Counted from the first letter of the stretch, positions 18,143 to 27,664 are shown. The stretch: DNA of 64,000 nucleotides from Lentilactobacillus parabuchneri DSM 5707 = NBRC 107865 (GCF_001435315.1 NZ_AZGK01000003.1:62001-126000); one strand, 5' to 3'. Numbers and translations: made by a program. The notes: generated by a model from the letters alone, not told the origin.

Positions 18143-18174
18143 GAGGCTGGTTATTGAAATCCGGCCTCTTTTAC
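18143..18174 (+). terminator. Partial terminator between oppA and oppB
   Basis: An 8-bp stem, GAGGCTGG with CCGGCCTC (one G-U pair), then TTTTA. It is weaker than the one after the first oppA and probably allows read-through into oppBCDF at a lower level. Confidence 0.7.
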
Positions 18175-18233
18175 ATTATTATGGGGTTTATGAAAAAATA
18201 GTGACAACATAATTAGAAATGAGAGGAACACTT

Positions 18234-19154
18234 ATGGCAAAATACTTGGGAAAACGAATATTTTACATTATTCTGACCTTGTTTATCGTCAGTACAATTA
18301 CCTTTTTCATGATGAAGCTAATGCCTGGTACGCCACTGACTAACCAAGCCAAGTTGACACCAACACAGATTCATCAAATTTATAAGCAGTATGGGTTGGA
18401 TAAGCCGGTTTGGCAACAGTACCTGGTCTACCTTGGTGGGATTATCCATGGTAACTTCGGGACTTCATTCCAGTTCAGTAACCAACCGGTCTCTTATCTG
18501 ATTTCAAGCCGACTTGGCCCATCTCTTATCATTGGTGGCCAAGGAATGGTTTTGGGTGTGATTGCTGGATTGATCGTTGGTGCAATTGGTGCCATCAAAG
18601 CGAACACTTGGATTGATACATCAGCGACAATTCTGTCAATTCTGTTTATTTCAATTCCATCCTTCGTTTTGGCGGTTCTTCTACAGTATTACCTGGGACT
18701 GAAATTACGACTGTTTCCAATTGCAGACTGGGGCGGGTTTATGTATACCGTCCTACCGACGTTGGCCCTGGCCGCGTCGCCGTTAGCTGAAACCGCCCGA
18801 TTTATGCGGACGGAAATGGTGGACGTGTTGAGTTCGGATTATATCGAACTCGCCAAAGCCAAGGGGCTCAATAAAGTTGGAATCATCTATCACCACGCAC
18901 TGCGGAATAGTTTGATTCCAGTTGTCACAATTGTTGGGCCACTGGCTGTTAACATCATGACCGGTTCAATGGTTGTTGAAAACATCTTCTCAATTCCTGG
19001 TATTGGTGAGCAATTCGTTAAGTCGGTTTTGACCAACGATTACCCAACTATCATGGGACTGACCATTGTCTATAGTGCGATGCTTTGTGTTGTGCTGTTA
19101 ATCACTGACATTGTTTATGGATTAATTGATCCACGAATCAGAATTAATAAGTAG
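18234..19154 (+). CDS. oppB: Oligopeptide ABC transporter permease OppB
   Basis: A 306-residue integral membrane protein with six hydrophobic segments. It has the OppB N-terminal pattern (first helix, then MKLMPGTPLTNQAKLTPTQI with an extracytoplasmic loop) and an EAA loop near ELAKAKGLNKVGIIYHHALR. The ATG at 18234 is used because GAGGAA lies 7 bases upstream; an ATG at 18219 lies before the ribosome site. It forms the channel with OppC. oppC follows after 14 bases. Confidence 0.92.
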   Translation: MAKYLGKRIFYIILTLFIVSTITFFMMKLMPGTPLTNQAKLTPTQIHQIYKQYGLDKPVWQQYLVYLGGIIHGNFGTSFQFSNQPVSYLISSRLGPSLIIGGQGMVLGVIAGLIVGAIGAIKANTWIDTSATILSILFISIPSFVLAVLLQYYLGLKLRLFPIADWGGFMYTVLPTLALAASPLAETARFMRTEMVDVLSSDYIELAKAKGLNKVGIIYHHALRNSLIPVVTIVGPLAVNIMTGSMVVENIFSIPGIGEQFVKSVLTNDYPTIMGLTIVYSAMLCVVLLITDIVYGLIDPRIRINK

Positions 19155-19168
19155 GAGGGAGAATAATA

Positions 19169-20197
19169 ATGGCAGACAATGCAAAACAGGCTTCAGCCGA
19201 CGATTTTACACCATTAGCCGGTTCAGACCGCGCTAAATTAGATGACGAAAAAATCGCAACGCCATCCTTAACTTTCTTACAAGATTCGTGGCGCCGATTA
19301 CGTAAAAATAAAGCAGCGATGATTTCATTGGTTATTTTGATCATTTTATTCATCTTAGCTTTCTTCTCATTTATCTTTGAAACTCATAATCCAAATGCCA
19401 CAAACCCCAACTTTGCTAATTTACCACCAAAGATTCCGGGAATTGACATTAATGGGTTTAACGGAACGATTGAACAATCCGGCGAGCGGGTGAATGCTTA
19501 TGCTCAAGCCCACGCCGGTAATCACTTCTACATTTTAGGAACGGATTACCTTGGTCGTGACCTGTTCTCCAGAATTCTTTATGGAACTCGAATTTCGCTT
19601 GAAATTGCTTTGATTGCCAGTTTCTTCGATTTGGCAATCGGAGTTGTTTACGGCATTACTTCCGGCTGGGTTGGCGGTCGAGTTGATACCTTGATGCAAC
19701 GAATCATTGAAATCATGTTGTCAATTCCTAACCTGGTTGTCATGGTTCTGTTGATTTTGGTATTGAAGCCAGGGATGAGCGCAATTATCCTTTCAATCGC
19801 CATTACCAGTTGGATTAACATGGCCCGACTGATTCGAGCGCAAACGCTGGAGCTTAAGAACCAGGAATTTATCCTGGCGGCCAGAACATTGGGTGAGAGC
19901 TCTTGGAAGATTGCCTTCAAGCATTTATTGCCGAACTTGAGTAGTATTATCATCATTAACTTGATGTTTACGATTCCAACCGCAATTTTCTTCGAAGCCT
20001 TCCTGTCATACATTGGAATTGGTATCAGTGCACCACAAGCATCACTTGGTACTTTGATCAACGATGGCCAGAAGAACTTCCAGTTCCTGCCATATCAAAT
20101 GTGGTATCCAGCGATTGTGCTGTCCGTATTAATGATTGCATTTAATATCTTGGGTGATGGGCTAAGAGATGCCCTTGATCCAAAGAGTAGAGAGTAG
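19169..20197 (+). CDS. oppC: Oligopeptide ABC transporter permease OppC
   Basis: A 342-residue permease. A cytoplasmic N-terminal tail of about 50 residues with the OppC motif SWRRLRKNKAAMISLVILI leads into helix 1. Next come a large extracytoplasmic loop with HFYILGTDYLGRDLFSR and five further helices. The EAA loop is AARTLGESSWKIAFKHLLPN. GGAGGG lies 11 bases before the ATG. It partners OppB. The next gene starts only 10 bases after its stop. Confidence 0.93.
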   Translation: MADNAKQASADDFTPLAGSDRAKLDDEKIATPSLTFLQDSWRRLRKNKAAMISLVILIILFILAFFSFIFETHNPNATNPNFANLPPKIPGIDINGFNGTIEQSGERVNAYAQAHAGNHFYILGTDYLGRDLFSRILYGTRISLEIALIASFFDLAIGVVYGITSGWVGGRVDTLMQRIIEIMLSIPNLVVMVLLILVLKPGMSAIILSIAITSWINMARLIRAQTLELKNQEFILAARTLGESSWKIAFKHLLPNLSSIIIINLMFTIPTAIFFEAFLSYIGIGISAPQASLGTLINDGQKNFQFLPYQMWYPAIVLSVLMIAFNILGDGLRDALDPKSRE

Positions 20198-20207
20198 GTG
20201 TTTTGAG

Positions 20208-21305
20208 ATGGAAAACAAGAATGATGTACTTGAGGTAAGAAATCTCAAAATCAACTTCAATACGTATGCAGGAACTGTTAAAGCGATTCGAGACGTCAGT
20301 TTTGACCTGGCCAAGGGAGAAACCTTAGCGATTGTTGGGGAATCCGGTTCAGGAAAAACTGTTACCACAAGAAGTATTATGGGATTAAATTCTCCCAATG
20401 CCGTTATCGACAGCGGGACAATCATGTTTAAGGATCAGGATTTATTAAAGAAGACGCGAAAACAAATGGACCAAATTCGGGGACGCGATATCGCCGAAAT
20501 CTTCCAGGACCCGATGACGTCACTGGACCCAACCATGAAAATTGGTAAACAGATTGCTGAACCGCTAATTATTCATAAGGGCATGAAGCGTGAAAAGGCC
20601 TATGCCCAGGCATTGGAAATGATGAAATTAGTTGGGATTGATAACGCAGAGCAACGAATCAATAATTATCCCCACCAATTTTCAGGTGGGATGAGACAAC
20701 GGATTGTGATTGCGATTGCGCTGGTCAACTACCCTGAAATTTTGATTGCTGATGAGCCGACGACTGCCTTGGACGTAACGATCCAAGCTCAGATTTTGGA
20801 TTTGATGAAAGAATTACAGGCGAAGACCAATACTTCCATCATTTTCATTACCCATGATTTGGGAGTCGTTGCCGGCATGGCTGATCGAGTTGCCGTTATG
20901 TACGCCGGCAAGATTGTCGAGTACGGAACGGTTGACGAAATCTTCTATAATCCAAAGCATCCGTATACTTGGGGGCTCTTGAATTCCATGCCAACTATGG
21001 ATACTTCCGGAACCGAATTACCGTCGATCCCCGGAACGCCGCCTGATTTATTGGATCCACCAAAGGGAGACGCCTTTGCACCCCGAAATCAGTATGCGCT
21101 GAAGATTGATACCGAAAAGGAGCCGCCATTTTTCAAGGTGTCTGACACCCATTATGCTGCAACCTGGCTGTTGGATCCGCGGGCACCAAAAGTCACTCCG
21201 CCTGCACCAATTATCGAACGTCAAAAGCATTACGCCGAACTTGTTCATCAAGAAATTGATAAGAGCAAGGGCACACACGTTGAAGAACAGGAGGAGCAAC
21301 TGTGA
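20208..21305 (+). CDS. oppD: Oligopeptide ABC transporter ATP-binding protein OppD
   Basis: A 365-residue ABC ATPase with Walker A GESGSGKT (about residue 44), signature FSGGMRQR, Walker B LIADEPTTALD and the C-terminal oligopeptide/dipeptide domain (SMPTMDTSGTELPSIPGTPP). Peptide-transporter ATPases of this class often carry a C-terminal cysteine cluster for iron-sulfur binding; I do not see one here. The ATG at 20208 has AGGTG 7 bases upstream. Its stop overlaps the oppF start (GTGA), so the two ATPases are translationally coupled. Confidence 0.93.
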   Translation: MENKNDVLEVRNLKINFNTYAGTVKAIRDVSFDLAKGETLAIVGESGSGKTVTTRSIMGLNSPNAVIDSGTIMFKDQDLLKKTRKQMDQIRGRDIAEIFQDPMTSLDPTMKIGKQIAEPLIIHKGMKREKAYAQALEMMKLVGIDNAEQRINNYPHQFSGGMRQRIVIAIALVNYPEILIADEPTTALDVTIQAQILDLMKELQAKTNTSIIFITHDLGVVAGMADRVAVMYAGKIVEYGTVDEIFYNPKHPYTWGLLNSMPTMDTSGTELPSIPGTPPDLLDPPKGDAFAPRNQYALKIDTEKEPPFFKVSDTHYAATWLLDPRAPKVTPPAPIIERQKHYAELVHQEIDKSKGTHVEEQEEQL

Positions 21306-22264
21306 TTGACTATTCAGACGAAAATAAAATTTTACAGGTTGAACATTTAAAACAGTATTTTAACATTGGTAAACCTAATGAAGTCCGCGCGGTTGACGAC
21401 ATTACCTTTGACGTGTACCGTGGCGAGACATTTGGCTTGGTAGGCGAATCCGGATCAGGAAAGACGACAACTGGTCGGGCAATTATTCACCTGTACGAAC
21501 CAACTGCCGGCAAGATTATTTTTGACGGTCAAGATGTCTCTCAGCTTAATACCAAGAGCAAGCGTCAATCGTTCCGACGGGATATGCAGATGATTTTCCA
21601 GGATCCCTACGCATCACTTAACCCTCGGATGAAGGTTAAAGATATCGTGGCTGAAGGAATTGATATCAACCACTTGGCTAAAGATGATGCCGACCGGTCC
21701 AAACAAGTTGAAGACTTGCTTGAAACCGTTGGATTGAACAAGGACCATTCCAGTCGTTACCCCCATGAATTCTCTGGTGGCCAGCGACAACGAATTGGGA
21801 TTGCCAGAGCCTTGGCCGTTCAGCCACAATTCATCATCGCTGATGAGCCAATTTCAGCACTGGATGTTTCGATTCAGGCTCAGGTGGTCAACCTGCTCAA
21901 GAAGCTGCAGCGGGAACGGAATTTGACCTACCTGTTTATCGCCCATGACCTGTCCATGGTTAAGTACATTAGTGACCGGATTGGCGTTATGCATTACGGT
22001 CGAATGTTGGAAATTGCCAGCTCGGATGAGATATATGCCCACCCGCTGCATGATTACACGGCAAGTCTACTGTCGGCTGTGCCAGTGCCGGATCCAGAGT
22101 ACGAGCGGGCACGGGTGCAGATTCCGTATGATGCCAGTCAAGAATTTGACGGCAAGGAACGTTCGCTAGTCGAAATTGTCCCGCATCACTGGGTTAGAGC
22201 CAGTGAGGATGAAATTCCGATGTATAAGGAACGGGCGGAAAGTAAGTCGAGGTTAAAGAAATAG
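21302..22264 (+). CDS. oppF: Oligopeptide ABC transporter ATP-binding protein OppF
   Basis: A 320-residue ABC ATPase with Walker A GESGSGKT, signature FSGGQRQR, Walker B IIADEPISALD and the short C-terminal peptide-transporter extension (LLSAVPVPDPEYERARV). The start is GTG, preceded by CAGGAGGAG. It heterodimerises with OppD. It is the last gene of the operon, and the hairpin repeat begins on the final base of its stop codon. No other terminator is visible. Confidence 0.93.
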   Translation: MIDYSDENKILQVEHLKQYFNIGKPNEVRAVDDITFDVYRGETFGLVGESGSGKTTTGRAIIHLYEPTAGKIIFDGQDVSQLNTKSKRQSFRRDMQMIFQDPYASLNPRMKVKDIVAEGIDINHLAKDDADRSKQVEDLLETVGLNKDHSSRYPHEFSGGQRQRIGIARALAVQPQFIIADEPISALDVSIQAQVVNLLKKLQRERNLTYLFIAHDLSMVKYISDRIGVMHYGRMLEIASSDEIYAHPLHDYTASLLSAVPVPDPEYERARVQIPYDASQEFDGKERSLVEIVPHHWVRASEDEIPMYKERAESKSRLKK

Positions 22265-22435
22265 AGTGTGACTCAAACCGCTTAGACTCCGAGCATTAAT
22301 GTGATAACCAGCTATGGCGCTGTCTTTGCGCCAAAGCTGGTTATTGGATTAAGCGGAGGAGTCTGGTTTGAGGAACACGTTTCCACTAGGTAAAAAGGAA
22401 ACACAAAACTAGGACTCAAACTAAATAGAATGTGG
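22264..22435 (+). repeat. Interspersed hairpin repeat at the end of the opp operon
   Basis: GAGTGTGAC starts on the last base of the oppF stop. An outer stem CTCAAACC/GGTTTGAG and an inner stem GATAACCAGCTaTGGCGC/GCGCCAaAGCTGGTTAT make a long hairpin whose arms differ from the copy at 5515. The right end GGAACACGTTTCCACTAGGTAA and the tail AAGGAAACACAAAACTAGGA are shared. So the ends are conserved and the stem sequence is not. Confidence 0.8.
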
Positions 22436-22500
22436 TTTAATAAGCACAAGAAAAACTTGGCAATAATGAACGCAGTTTGTTCATCGTAGTCAGGTTTTTC

Positions 22501-22531
22501 TTGCCTTAAAGTCCACTTCAAGGTTTATGAT
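22501..22531 (+). promoter_or_regulatory. MerR-type autoregulated promoter (AdhR-like)
   Basis: TTGCCT and TATGAT are 19 bases apart, the long spacer typical of MerR-activated promoters. The spacer carries the dyad CTTAAAG-tcca-CTTCAAG. The same arrangement lies before the alcohol dehydrogenase gene at 57.36 kb. Confidence 0.8.
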
Positions 22532-22550
22532 GAGTGGGTGAGGTGGTCAT

Positions 22551-22931
22551 ATGAAAATTAATGAAGTTTCTAAAAAATATAACGTTGCGTCAGACACGTT
22601 GCGATACTGGGAACGAGTCGGGGCAATTCCGGCCGTTACAAGGGATGCTGCCGGTTATCGAAACTATGATCAAGAAGATTTGAACTGGGTCTCCTTTGCG
22701 ATATGCATGAGGGATGCTGGTGTCAGTGTTGAATACCTGATCGACTACGTTTCACTATTCCAACAGGGAAAACAAACGGTTCAAGCAAGAAAAGAATTGC
22801 TTAACGAACAGCTTGAATCTGTGAGTGAACGATTAGCCAAAATGCAGGAATCTTATGATAAGCTGAAATATAAAGTAGACCATTATGAGCACATCGATAA
22901 GGATTACGATGGCAAAATGGGGAAACATTAA
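22551..22931 (+). CDS. adhR: MerR-family regulator, AdhR/NmlR-like
   Basis: A 126-residue MerR protein. The N-terminal winged helix-turn-helix (VSKKYNVASDTLRYWERVG) is followed by wing residues GYRNY and a C-terminal dimerisation coiled coil (about residues 75-115). Cys52 (FAICMRDAG) falls at the position of the conserved thiol of the AdhR/NmlR group, which senses aldehydes and other carbonyl electrophiles. GAGGTGG lies 6 bases before the ATG. Its own promoter carries the expected dyad, and a second copy precedes the zinc alcohol dehydrogenase 35 kb away, the likely target. Symbol given by analogy with Bacillus. Confidence 0.8.
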   Translation: MKINEVSKKYNVASDTLRYWERVGAIPAVTRDAAGYRNYDQEDLNWVSFAICMRDAGVSVEYLIDYVSLFQQGKQTVQARKELLNEQLESVSERLAKMQESYDKLKYKVDHYEHIDKDYDGKMGKH

Positions 22932-22979
22932 AACGCACCGGCAAAGTGATCAATTGGATCATTTCGCCGATGCGTTTTT
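22930..22979. terminator. Bidirectional terminator between the MerR gene and the lipoprotein gene
   Basis: AAAACGCA-CCGGC..GTGATC pairs with GATCAT..GCCGA-TGCGTTTT. It begins inside the stop codon of the regulator gene. Confidence 0.8.
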
Positions 22980-23001
22980 AAATTTAATATCTGGTATCAA
23001 A

Positions 23002-24198
23002 CTATCCACCATAACCGTTTGAAACAACCGTCCAGTCTCCGGTTGTCGCGTCCATTTGCTCCAAGGCCCCACTTGAGGTCACTCTAAAGCTGGCAACTTG
23101 TGGATTGGTATTGGTGTCGACGCCGCTCTTTTTAAATGCGGCAGCATTGTGGTTTTCCAAAACGCTGACATATAGCTGACCGTTTCGCATTTGCGGCATG
23201 TAGGTGAAGTCCGTGGACGCCACGTTCATATTTGGATATTTCGCTTTGACGTACGGCCAGATCCAGTTCACAACCTGCGCGTCAGTCAAATGATTATCAT
23301 TGCTGGCTGACTGGGATGTTGAGCTGCTGGTCGTTGAGCCGGACTGCGAAGTAGTGGACGACTCAGAACCAGCCGTTGTGGCGCTGGTTGCTGATTTGGT
23401 CATACTGAGTGTCCCAGACGTTAATCCGGAGACATTGATTTGATTATCGCTGACAACGTTGATCGTGTAGACAACCGGCGTTTGATCAGCTTGATAAGAT
23501 TTAATGACATAACCATCTTGACCAGTCGACTTATAAGTGACCTGGCTGGTCTTGTTGCTGGTTTCGGAGTTATACAGGCGATGATTGCTGTCATATTCAT
23601 TGATGAAGCTGCTGGTTGCACTGCTGGTGATGTTTAAAAACTGCTTCGTGTATGGCAGCTTTTGCGCGTCACTTCCAGAGTTGTTGGCGAAATCAGTTGC
23701 CCAGGTGCCTTGAACGGCTTGCGGTGCACCGGTTTGCCAACTTTCAGAACTCGTTGCGTCAGCTAAAATAAAGGTGCTGTTGACCTTATGGTAGGCGGCA
23801 TTGACGGTGTACGCCTGGTGGCTGCCATTAATCCAGTTGAAAGTCAGATGATATTTTTTGTTTTGATTGCTGACCATGGAAAAGTCGTAAACATTCTTTT
23901 GGTCAGTTGACTTCAACGATTTAATTTGACTGTTATCAATGGTCCCGTCTTGTTTGGAAGACAACTTCCAGTACCATTGACCTTTAGATTTATAAAATTG
24001 GGAATAAACTGGGTCTTCATTGGTTGTTTGCGAATCTTCCGGTACCTTGGCAGTTGCCGGTGACAGCAACCCATTTAATTTGGACGCACTTGGATTAGCT
24101 GCGCTTGAATCCTGCATGTCGGCCTTTTTGTTGCCGCATCCGGCAAGTAAAAGAACGCCTGCCAATCCGACGCCGATGAAAGGTAAAATTTTCTTCAT
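23002..24198 (-). CDS. Hypothetical lipoprotein
   Basis: A 398-residue secreted lipoprotein with lipobox LAGC (Cys at about residue 21). The body has two parts: a beta-rich region of about 230 residues resembling the DUF4767-like or lipocalin-like modules of lactobacillar lipoproteins, then a Ser/Thr/Gln linker (about residues 270-298) and a C-terminal domain of about 100 residues (HLTDAQVVNWIWPYVKAKYP). AGGGGGT precedes the ATG. Such modules occur in many lactobacillar lipoproteins without known function. Single gene with its own terminator; I assign no role. Confidence 0.8.
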   Translation of the reverse strand: MKKILPFIGVGLAGVLLLAGCGNKKADMQDSSAANPSASKLNGLLSPATAKVPEDSQTTNEDPVYSQFYKSKGQWYWKLSSKQDGTIDNSQIKSLKSTDQKNVYDFSMVSNQNKKYHLTFNWINGSHQAYTVNAAYHKVNSTFILADATSSESWQTGAPQAVQGTWATDFANNSGSDAQKLPYTKQFLNITSSATSSFINEYDSNHRLYNSETSNKTSQVTYKSTGQDGYVIKSYQADQTPVVYTINVVSDNQINVSGLTSGTLSMTKSATSATTAGSESSTTSQSGSTTSSSTSQSASNDNHLTDAQVVNWIWPYVKAKYPNMNVASTDFTYMPQMRNGQLYVSVLENHNAAAFKKSGVDTNTNPQVASFRVTSSGALEQMDATTGDWTVVSNGYGG

Positions 24199-24350
24199 GA
24201 TGTGTACCCCCTGACGCCTTTATTATACCAGAGTGAACGGGGAGGGAATGGTCATACTTTCTCCAAATTTGTGTGGTTGTCAGGGAATATCACGATTTGG
24301 TTTGGGTAAAAAAGCACCAGTCCTCTTAACCATCGATTAAAAGCCAAACG

Positions 24351-24381
24351 AAAAGCCGTGGGCATGCCGCTCACGGCTTTT
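24351..24381 (-). terminator. Terminator of the histidine phosphatase gene
   Basis: AAAAGCCGTG pairs with CACGGCTTTT around an 11-base GC-rich loop, just past the minus-strand stop at 24404. Confidence 0.75.
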
Positions 24382-24403
24382 CAGTCAGAAAAATAAGTTG
24401 GTT

Positions 24404-25057
24404 TTAAAGATCTTCGCTCACATTATTAAAATATTCCACTGAGTAACGCCCATCATCAAAGTTGACTTTAGTGACGCTGCCATTCTTCGTTGAGACGTTC
24501 ACGGGAATATCGCTCCAGCGGTCCACAACGTTTCGAATTAACGTGCCGTGTGTTGCCAAGAGAATTTTGTCGCCATCCGAAGCGTCTTCGACCACTTTAT
24601 CAATCGCTGGTTTAAGCCGTTTCCAGAACGTTTCACCGCTTTCGGCATCTTTGTACGGGTCGGCAGCCGCAATCATGTCCTCGGCCTTGCTAATGCCAAA
24701 TTCGGCAATTAAACCATGAAATGAGTTGATTCCAATCGGACCGCCAATTGTATGCCAGGTTTTGACGTCGTCTTCACCTTCATAGTAGCCAAAATTAAGT
24801 TCGCGAAAGCCGGCCACGGGAATTGGTGCCGTTAAGTCGGAAGGATTCTCCTGTAAAATCAAACGCCCTGTTTTGATTGCCCGCGAAGTATCGCTGCTGT
24901 AGGCGGCATCAAATTTAATTTGGCTGAGTCGTTTGCCGGCAGAAACGGCGTCGGCAATTCCCTTGTCGGTTAGTGGGGAATCGATGACCCCTTGGATACG
25001 GTGGTATTTATTTAAGTATGTTTGTCCGTGTCTAACAAAATATAGTGAGATCGTCAT
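24404..25057 (-). CDS. Histidine phosphatase (phosphoglycerate mutase-like) family protein
   Basis: A 217-residue member of the histidine phosphatase clan. The phosphohistidine motif is FVRHGQTYLN (catalytic His at about residue 9). The second Arg lies in SSDTSRA, and the distal His in LLATHGTLIR. Proteins of this type in lactobacilli act as phosphatases on small phosphoesters or as cofactor-dependent mutases; the sequence alone does not choose. AGGAGG precedes the ATG. Monocistronic, divergent from helD. Confidence 0.88.
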   Translation of the reverse strand: MTISLYFVRHGQTYLNKYHRIQGVIDSPLTDKGIADAVSAGKRLSQIKFDAAYSSDTSRAIKTGRLILQENPSDLTAPIPVAGFRELNFGYYEGEDDVKTWHTIGGPIGINSFHGLIAEFGISKAEDMIAAADPYKDAESGETFWKRLKPAIDKVVEDASDGDKILLATHGTLIRNVVDRWSDIPVNVSTKNGSVTKVNFDDGRYSVEYFNNVSEDL

Positions 25058-25190
25058 GACGTGTCCTCCTAAGTATACAATTATTTAAAACATCTCAATT
25101 ATACCATATGATACTAGTGATTTAACTTGTATACCAATTTAATTGATATATCTGGGATCGTTAACTTTATTCATTATTCGATGCTGTTTT

Positions 25191-25219
25191 TTGAATTGGT
25201 ACCGTTTTTATGATAAACT
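25191..25219 (+). promoter_or_regulatory. Promoter of helD
   Basis: TTGAAT and TAAACT are 17 bases apart, ending 27 bases before the ATG, with GGGGG as ribosome site. Confidence 0.5.
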
Positions 25220-25246
25220 GTTAAGTCAAGTTATAGGGGGTAAAGT

Positions 25247-27541
25247 ATGGCAGACAATATCAAAACACAAGAGCAACATCACTTGGACCACGTTATTGAC
25301 GAAATCCATGTATCACAAAAAGACCTTGAGAAAAAAATCAAGGCAACTAAGCGTGATGTTAAGGATATCAATCGTAATTTCAATAATGATGTGCGGCTCA
25401 AAACCGAGACGTATAGCGGAATGATGGAAACTGCCATGTCGATTCGACAGCAGCAACAAATGCTTTCCGAACGGGAAAATCGGCAAGAACACGCTGCCAG
25501 AGAATTGGGGACGCTCAACAAGCTTGAGAAGAACCCTTATTTTGCACGGATTGATTTCCGTGAGGGCGACGAGAAGCGTGACGAAACCATTTATATTGGA
25601 ATGGCGTCATTTACCGACCAGCCGGATCATTATTTAATTTATGATTGGCGGGCCCCTATCTCAAGTATTTACTATAACGGCGGGATTGGCGACGTGACGT
25701 ATCAGACCCCGGACGGTGAACAGACGGTTGATGTCAAATTAAAGCGTCAGTTCCAGATTGAAAACTCAAAAATTAAAACCGTCTTTGACACTGAAGAAGT
25801 GGTCGGCGATCAAATGCTTCTGGATGCGTTGAGCAACCGTTCAGATACCAAAATGAAGAGTATCGTCACCACGATTCAAAAAGAACAGAACCAAATTATT
25901 CGAGACACGGATTCTGAATTGCTGTTTGTTCAAGGGTCAGCCGGGTCTGGGAAAACCGCTGCGGTGCTTCAACGAGTAGCATTTCTGCTGTATCAGTATC
26001 GCGGTAACTTGCACTCAGGACAGATTATTTTATTTTCGCCGAACCAGTTATTTAACGACTATATCAACCAAGTGCTGCCGGAACTTGGCGAACAGAACAT
26101 GGTGCAGATGACCTTTTATCAATACAGTTCCCACCGGCTGCCAAGTATCCAAGTGGAAACCTTATCGCAGCGCTTTACCGAGCAGCTTGATAAGCACGCG
26201 CAAAAGCTGAACGATCTCAAGGGTAGCTTGACTTATTTCAAGGCTGTCAGTGCTTACGCCAACCATTTGAACAAAGAAGACATGCGCTTTCGAAATCTGA
26301 TGTTTAACGGTGAAGTGTTGATTCCAAAGGAAAAGATTAGCGATATTTACTACGGGTTTAATGAAAACTACAATTTACGCAATCGTTTGGAATCCACTAA
26401 AGAAGAACTGATGAAGATTTTGAACCGGAAAATCCACGTTGAAATGAAGAAAAAGTGGGTTGAAGAGGCTGTTCAAAATCTGTCCAGAGAAGAAATCCAG
26501 CAGTTCCACGCTGAAGGCGAAGAAGAAATCTTAAATTCAGATAAGGAGTTTAAGTTCTTAGCCCGGCAGATCGTGGTCAAATCATTTAGAAAAGTTCAAC
26601 GGCAGATTGCCCGCAATCACTGGTTGAGTATCAATAACCAGTTTGTCCACATGTTGCGCAGTATGCCGCAAATCGTTCATCTAAGTGATTTTGGGATTAC
26701 CAGTGAAGACTGGCAGGAAGATATCAAGGCAACCATTGGCCGGCTCAAGCAGGGCAGAATATCTCTGGCCGACGCCTCCTCGTACATCTACTTGTATGAC
26801 TTGATGACCGGAAAGCGCGGTGACAAAGATATCCGTTACCTGTTCATTGATGAAGTTCAGGACTATTCAGCCTTCCAGCTGGCATTTTTGAAATTCAGCT
26901 TTCCGCGGGCTAAATTTACGCTGCTTGGCGATTTGAATCAGGCAATCTTTACCCACGAAAACAGTAAGAAATTGTTGGGCGAACTTGGCAGCATGTTCCC
27001 TGAAGATAAGACGCGGGTCGTTCAGTTAACCAAGTCATATCGGTCGACCGAACAGATCACCAATTTTACCAGACACTTGCTGACAAACGGCGAGGATATT
27101 ATTCCATTTAATCGTCAGGGCGATTTACCACACATTTATGTTAAAGCGGGCGTTGACGCTGCAGTGGAACAGGTTAAAGTCCAAACGGAACTTAATTTGG
27201 CCGATCACGAGACCACTGCGATTATTGGCAAGACGCTCAAGGAATGTAAAGAGTTGAGCGAAAAGCTATCTGAAGTCGGGGTTCAATCAACCTTGATTCG
27301 AACTGAAAATCAGCGGCTGGTAAAAGGGATTATTATTGTGCCGTCATACCTTGCCAAGGGGCTTGAGTTTGATAGCGTGATTATGTGGGACGCATCTCAG
27401 GCCTGCTACCCAGATGAAAGTGACCGCCAACTGGTTTACACAATCTGTACCAGGGCGATGCATCGCTTGACGGTTGTTGCGACTGAAACGCTGTCGCCAA
27501 TCTTTGATACGGTTCCAACTGAAGAATATGAGCTCAATTAA
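25247..27541 (+). CDS. helD: RNA polymerase recycling motor ATPase HelD
   Basis: A 764-residue UvrD-like superfamily 1 ATPase. The N-terminus is a long coiled-coil arm (about residues 1-95), which in HelD reaches into the polymerase secondary channel. Walker A GSAGSGKTA lies near residue 231, Walker B is FIDEVQDYS, and motifs TKSYRST and AKGLEFDSV lie in the C-terminal half. Length and architecture fit HelD of Bacillus rather than UvrD or PcrA, which lack the arm and have longer 1B/2B domains. HelD strips stalled RNA polymerase from DNA. Own promoter and terminator. Confidence 0.9.
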   Translation: MADNIKTQEQHHLDHVIDEIHVSQKDLEKKIKATKRDVKDINRNFNNDVRLKTETYSGMMETAMSIRQQQQMLSERENRQEHAARELGTLNKLEKNPYFARIDFREGDEKRDETIYIGMASFTDQPDHYLIYDWRAPISSIYYNGGIGDVTYQTPDGEQTVDVKLKRQFQIENSKIKTVFDTEEVVGDQMLLDALSNRSDTKMKSIVTTIQKEQNQIIRDTDSELLFVQGSAGSGKTAAVLQRVAFLLYQYRGNLHSGQIILFSPNQLFNDYINQVLPELGEQNMVQMTFYQYSSHRLPSIQVETLSQRFTEQLDKHAQKLNDLKGSLTYFKAVSAYANHLNKEDMRFRNLMFNGEVLIPKEKISDIYYGFNENYNLRNRLESTKEELMKILNRKIHVEMKKKWVEEAVQNLSREEIQQFHAEGEEEILNSDKEFKFLARQIVVKSFRKVQRQIARNHWLSINNQFVHMLRSMPQIVHLSDFGITSEDWQEDIKATIGRLKQGRISLADASSYIYLYDLMTGKRGDKDIRYLFIDEVQDYSAFQLAFLKFSFPRAKFTLLGDLNQAIFTHENSKKLLGELGSMFPEDKTRVVQLTKSYRSTEQITNFTRHLLTNGEDIIPFNRQGDLPHIYVKAGVDAAVEQVKVQTELNLADHETTAIIGKTLKECKELSEKLSEVGVQSTLIRTENQRLVKGIIIVPSYLAKGLEFDSVIMWDASQACYPDESDRQLVYTICTRAMHRLTVVATETLSPIFDTVPTEEYELN

Positions 27542-27551
27542 GTAATCGATT

Positions 27552-27579
27552 AATCGGATCGTCATGACCCGATTTTTTT
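27552..27579 (+). terminator. Terminator of helD
   Basis: AATCGG pairs with CCGATT around an 11-base loop, followed by T5, 10 bases past the stop. Confidence 0.75.
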
Positions 27580-27616
27580 GTACCCTACGACAATCTAACA
27601 ATGTTTTATGGGTTGA

Positions 27617-27625
27617 TGTTATAAT
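27617..27625 (+). promoter_or_regulatory. Extended -10 promoter of coaA
   Basis: TGTTATAAT is an extended -10 element 39 bases before the ATG. No clear -35. Confidence 0.55.
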
Positions 27626-27664
27626 TGTTGGGTTAAGTAAAAGAACAGTCGGAGAAAAACAAAT

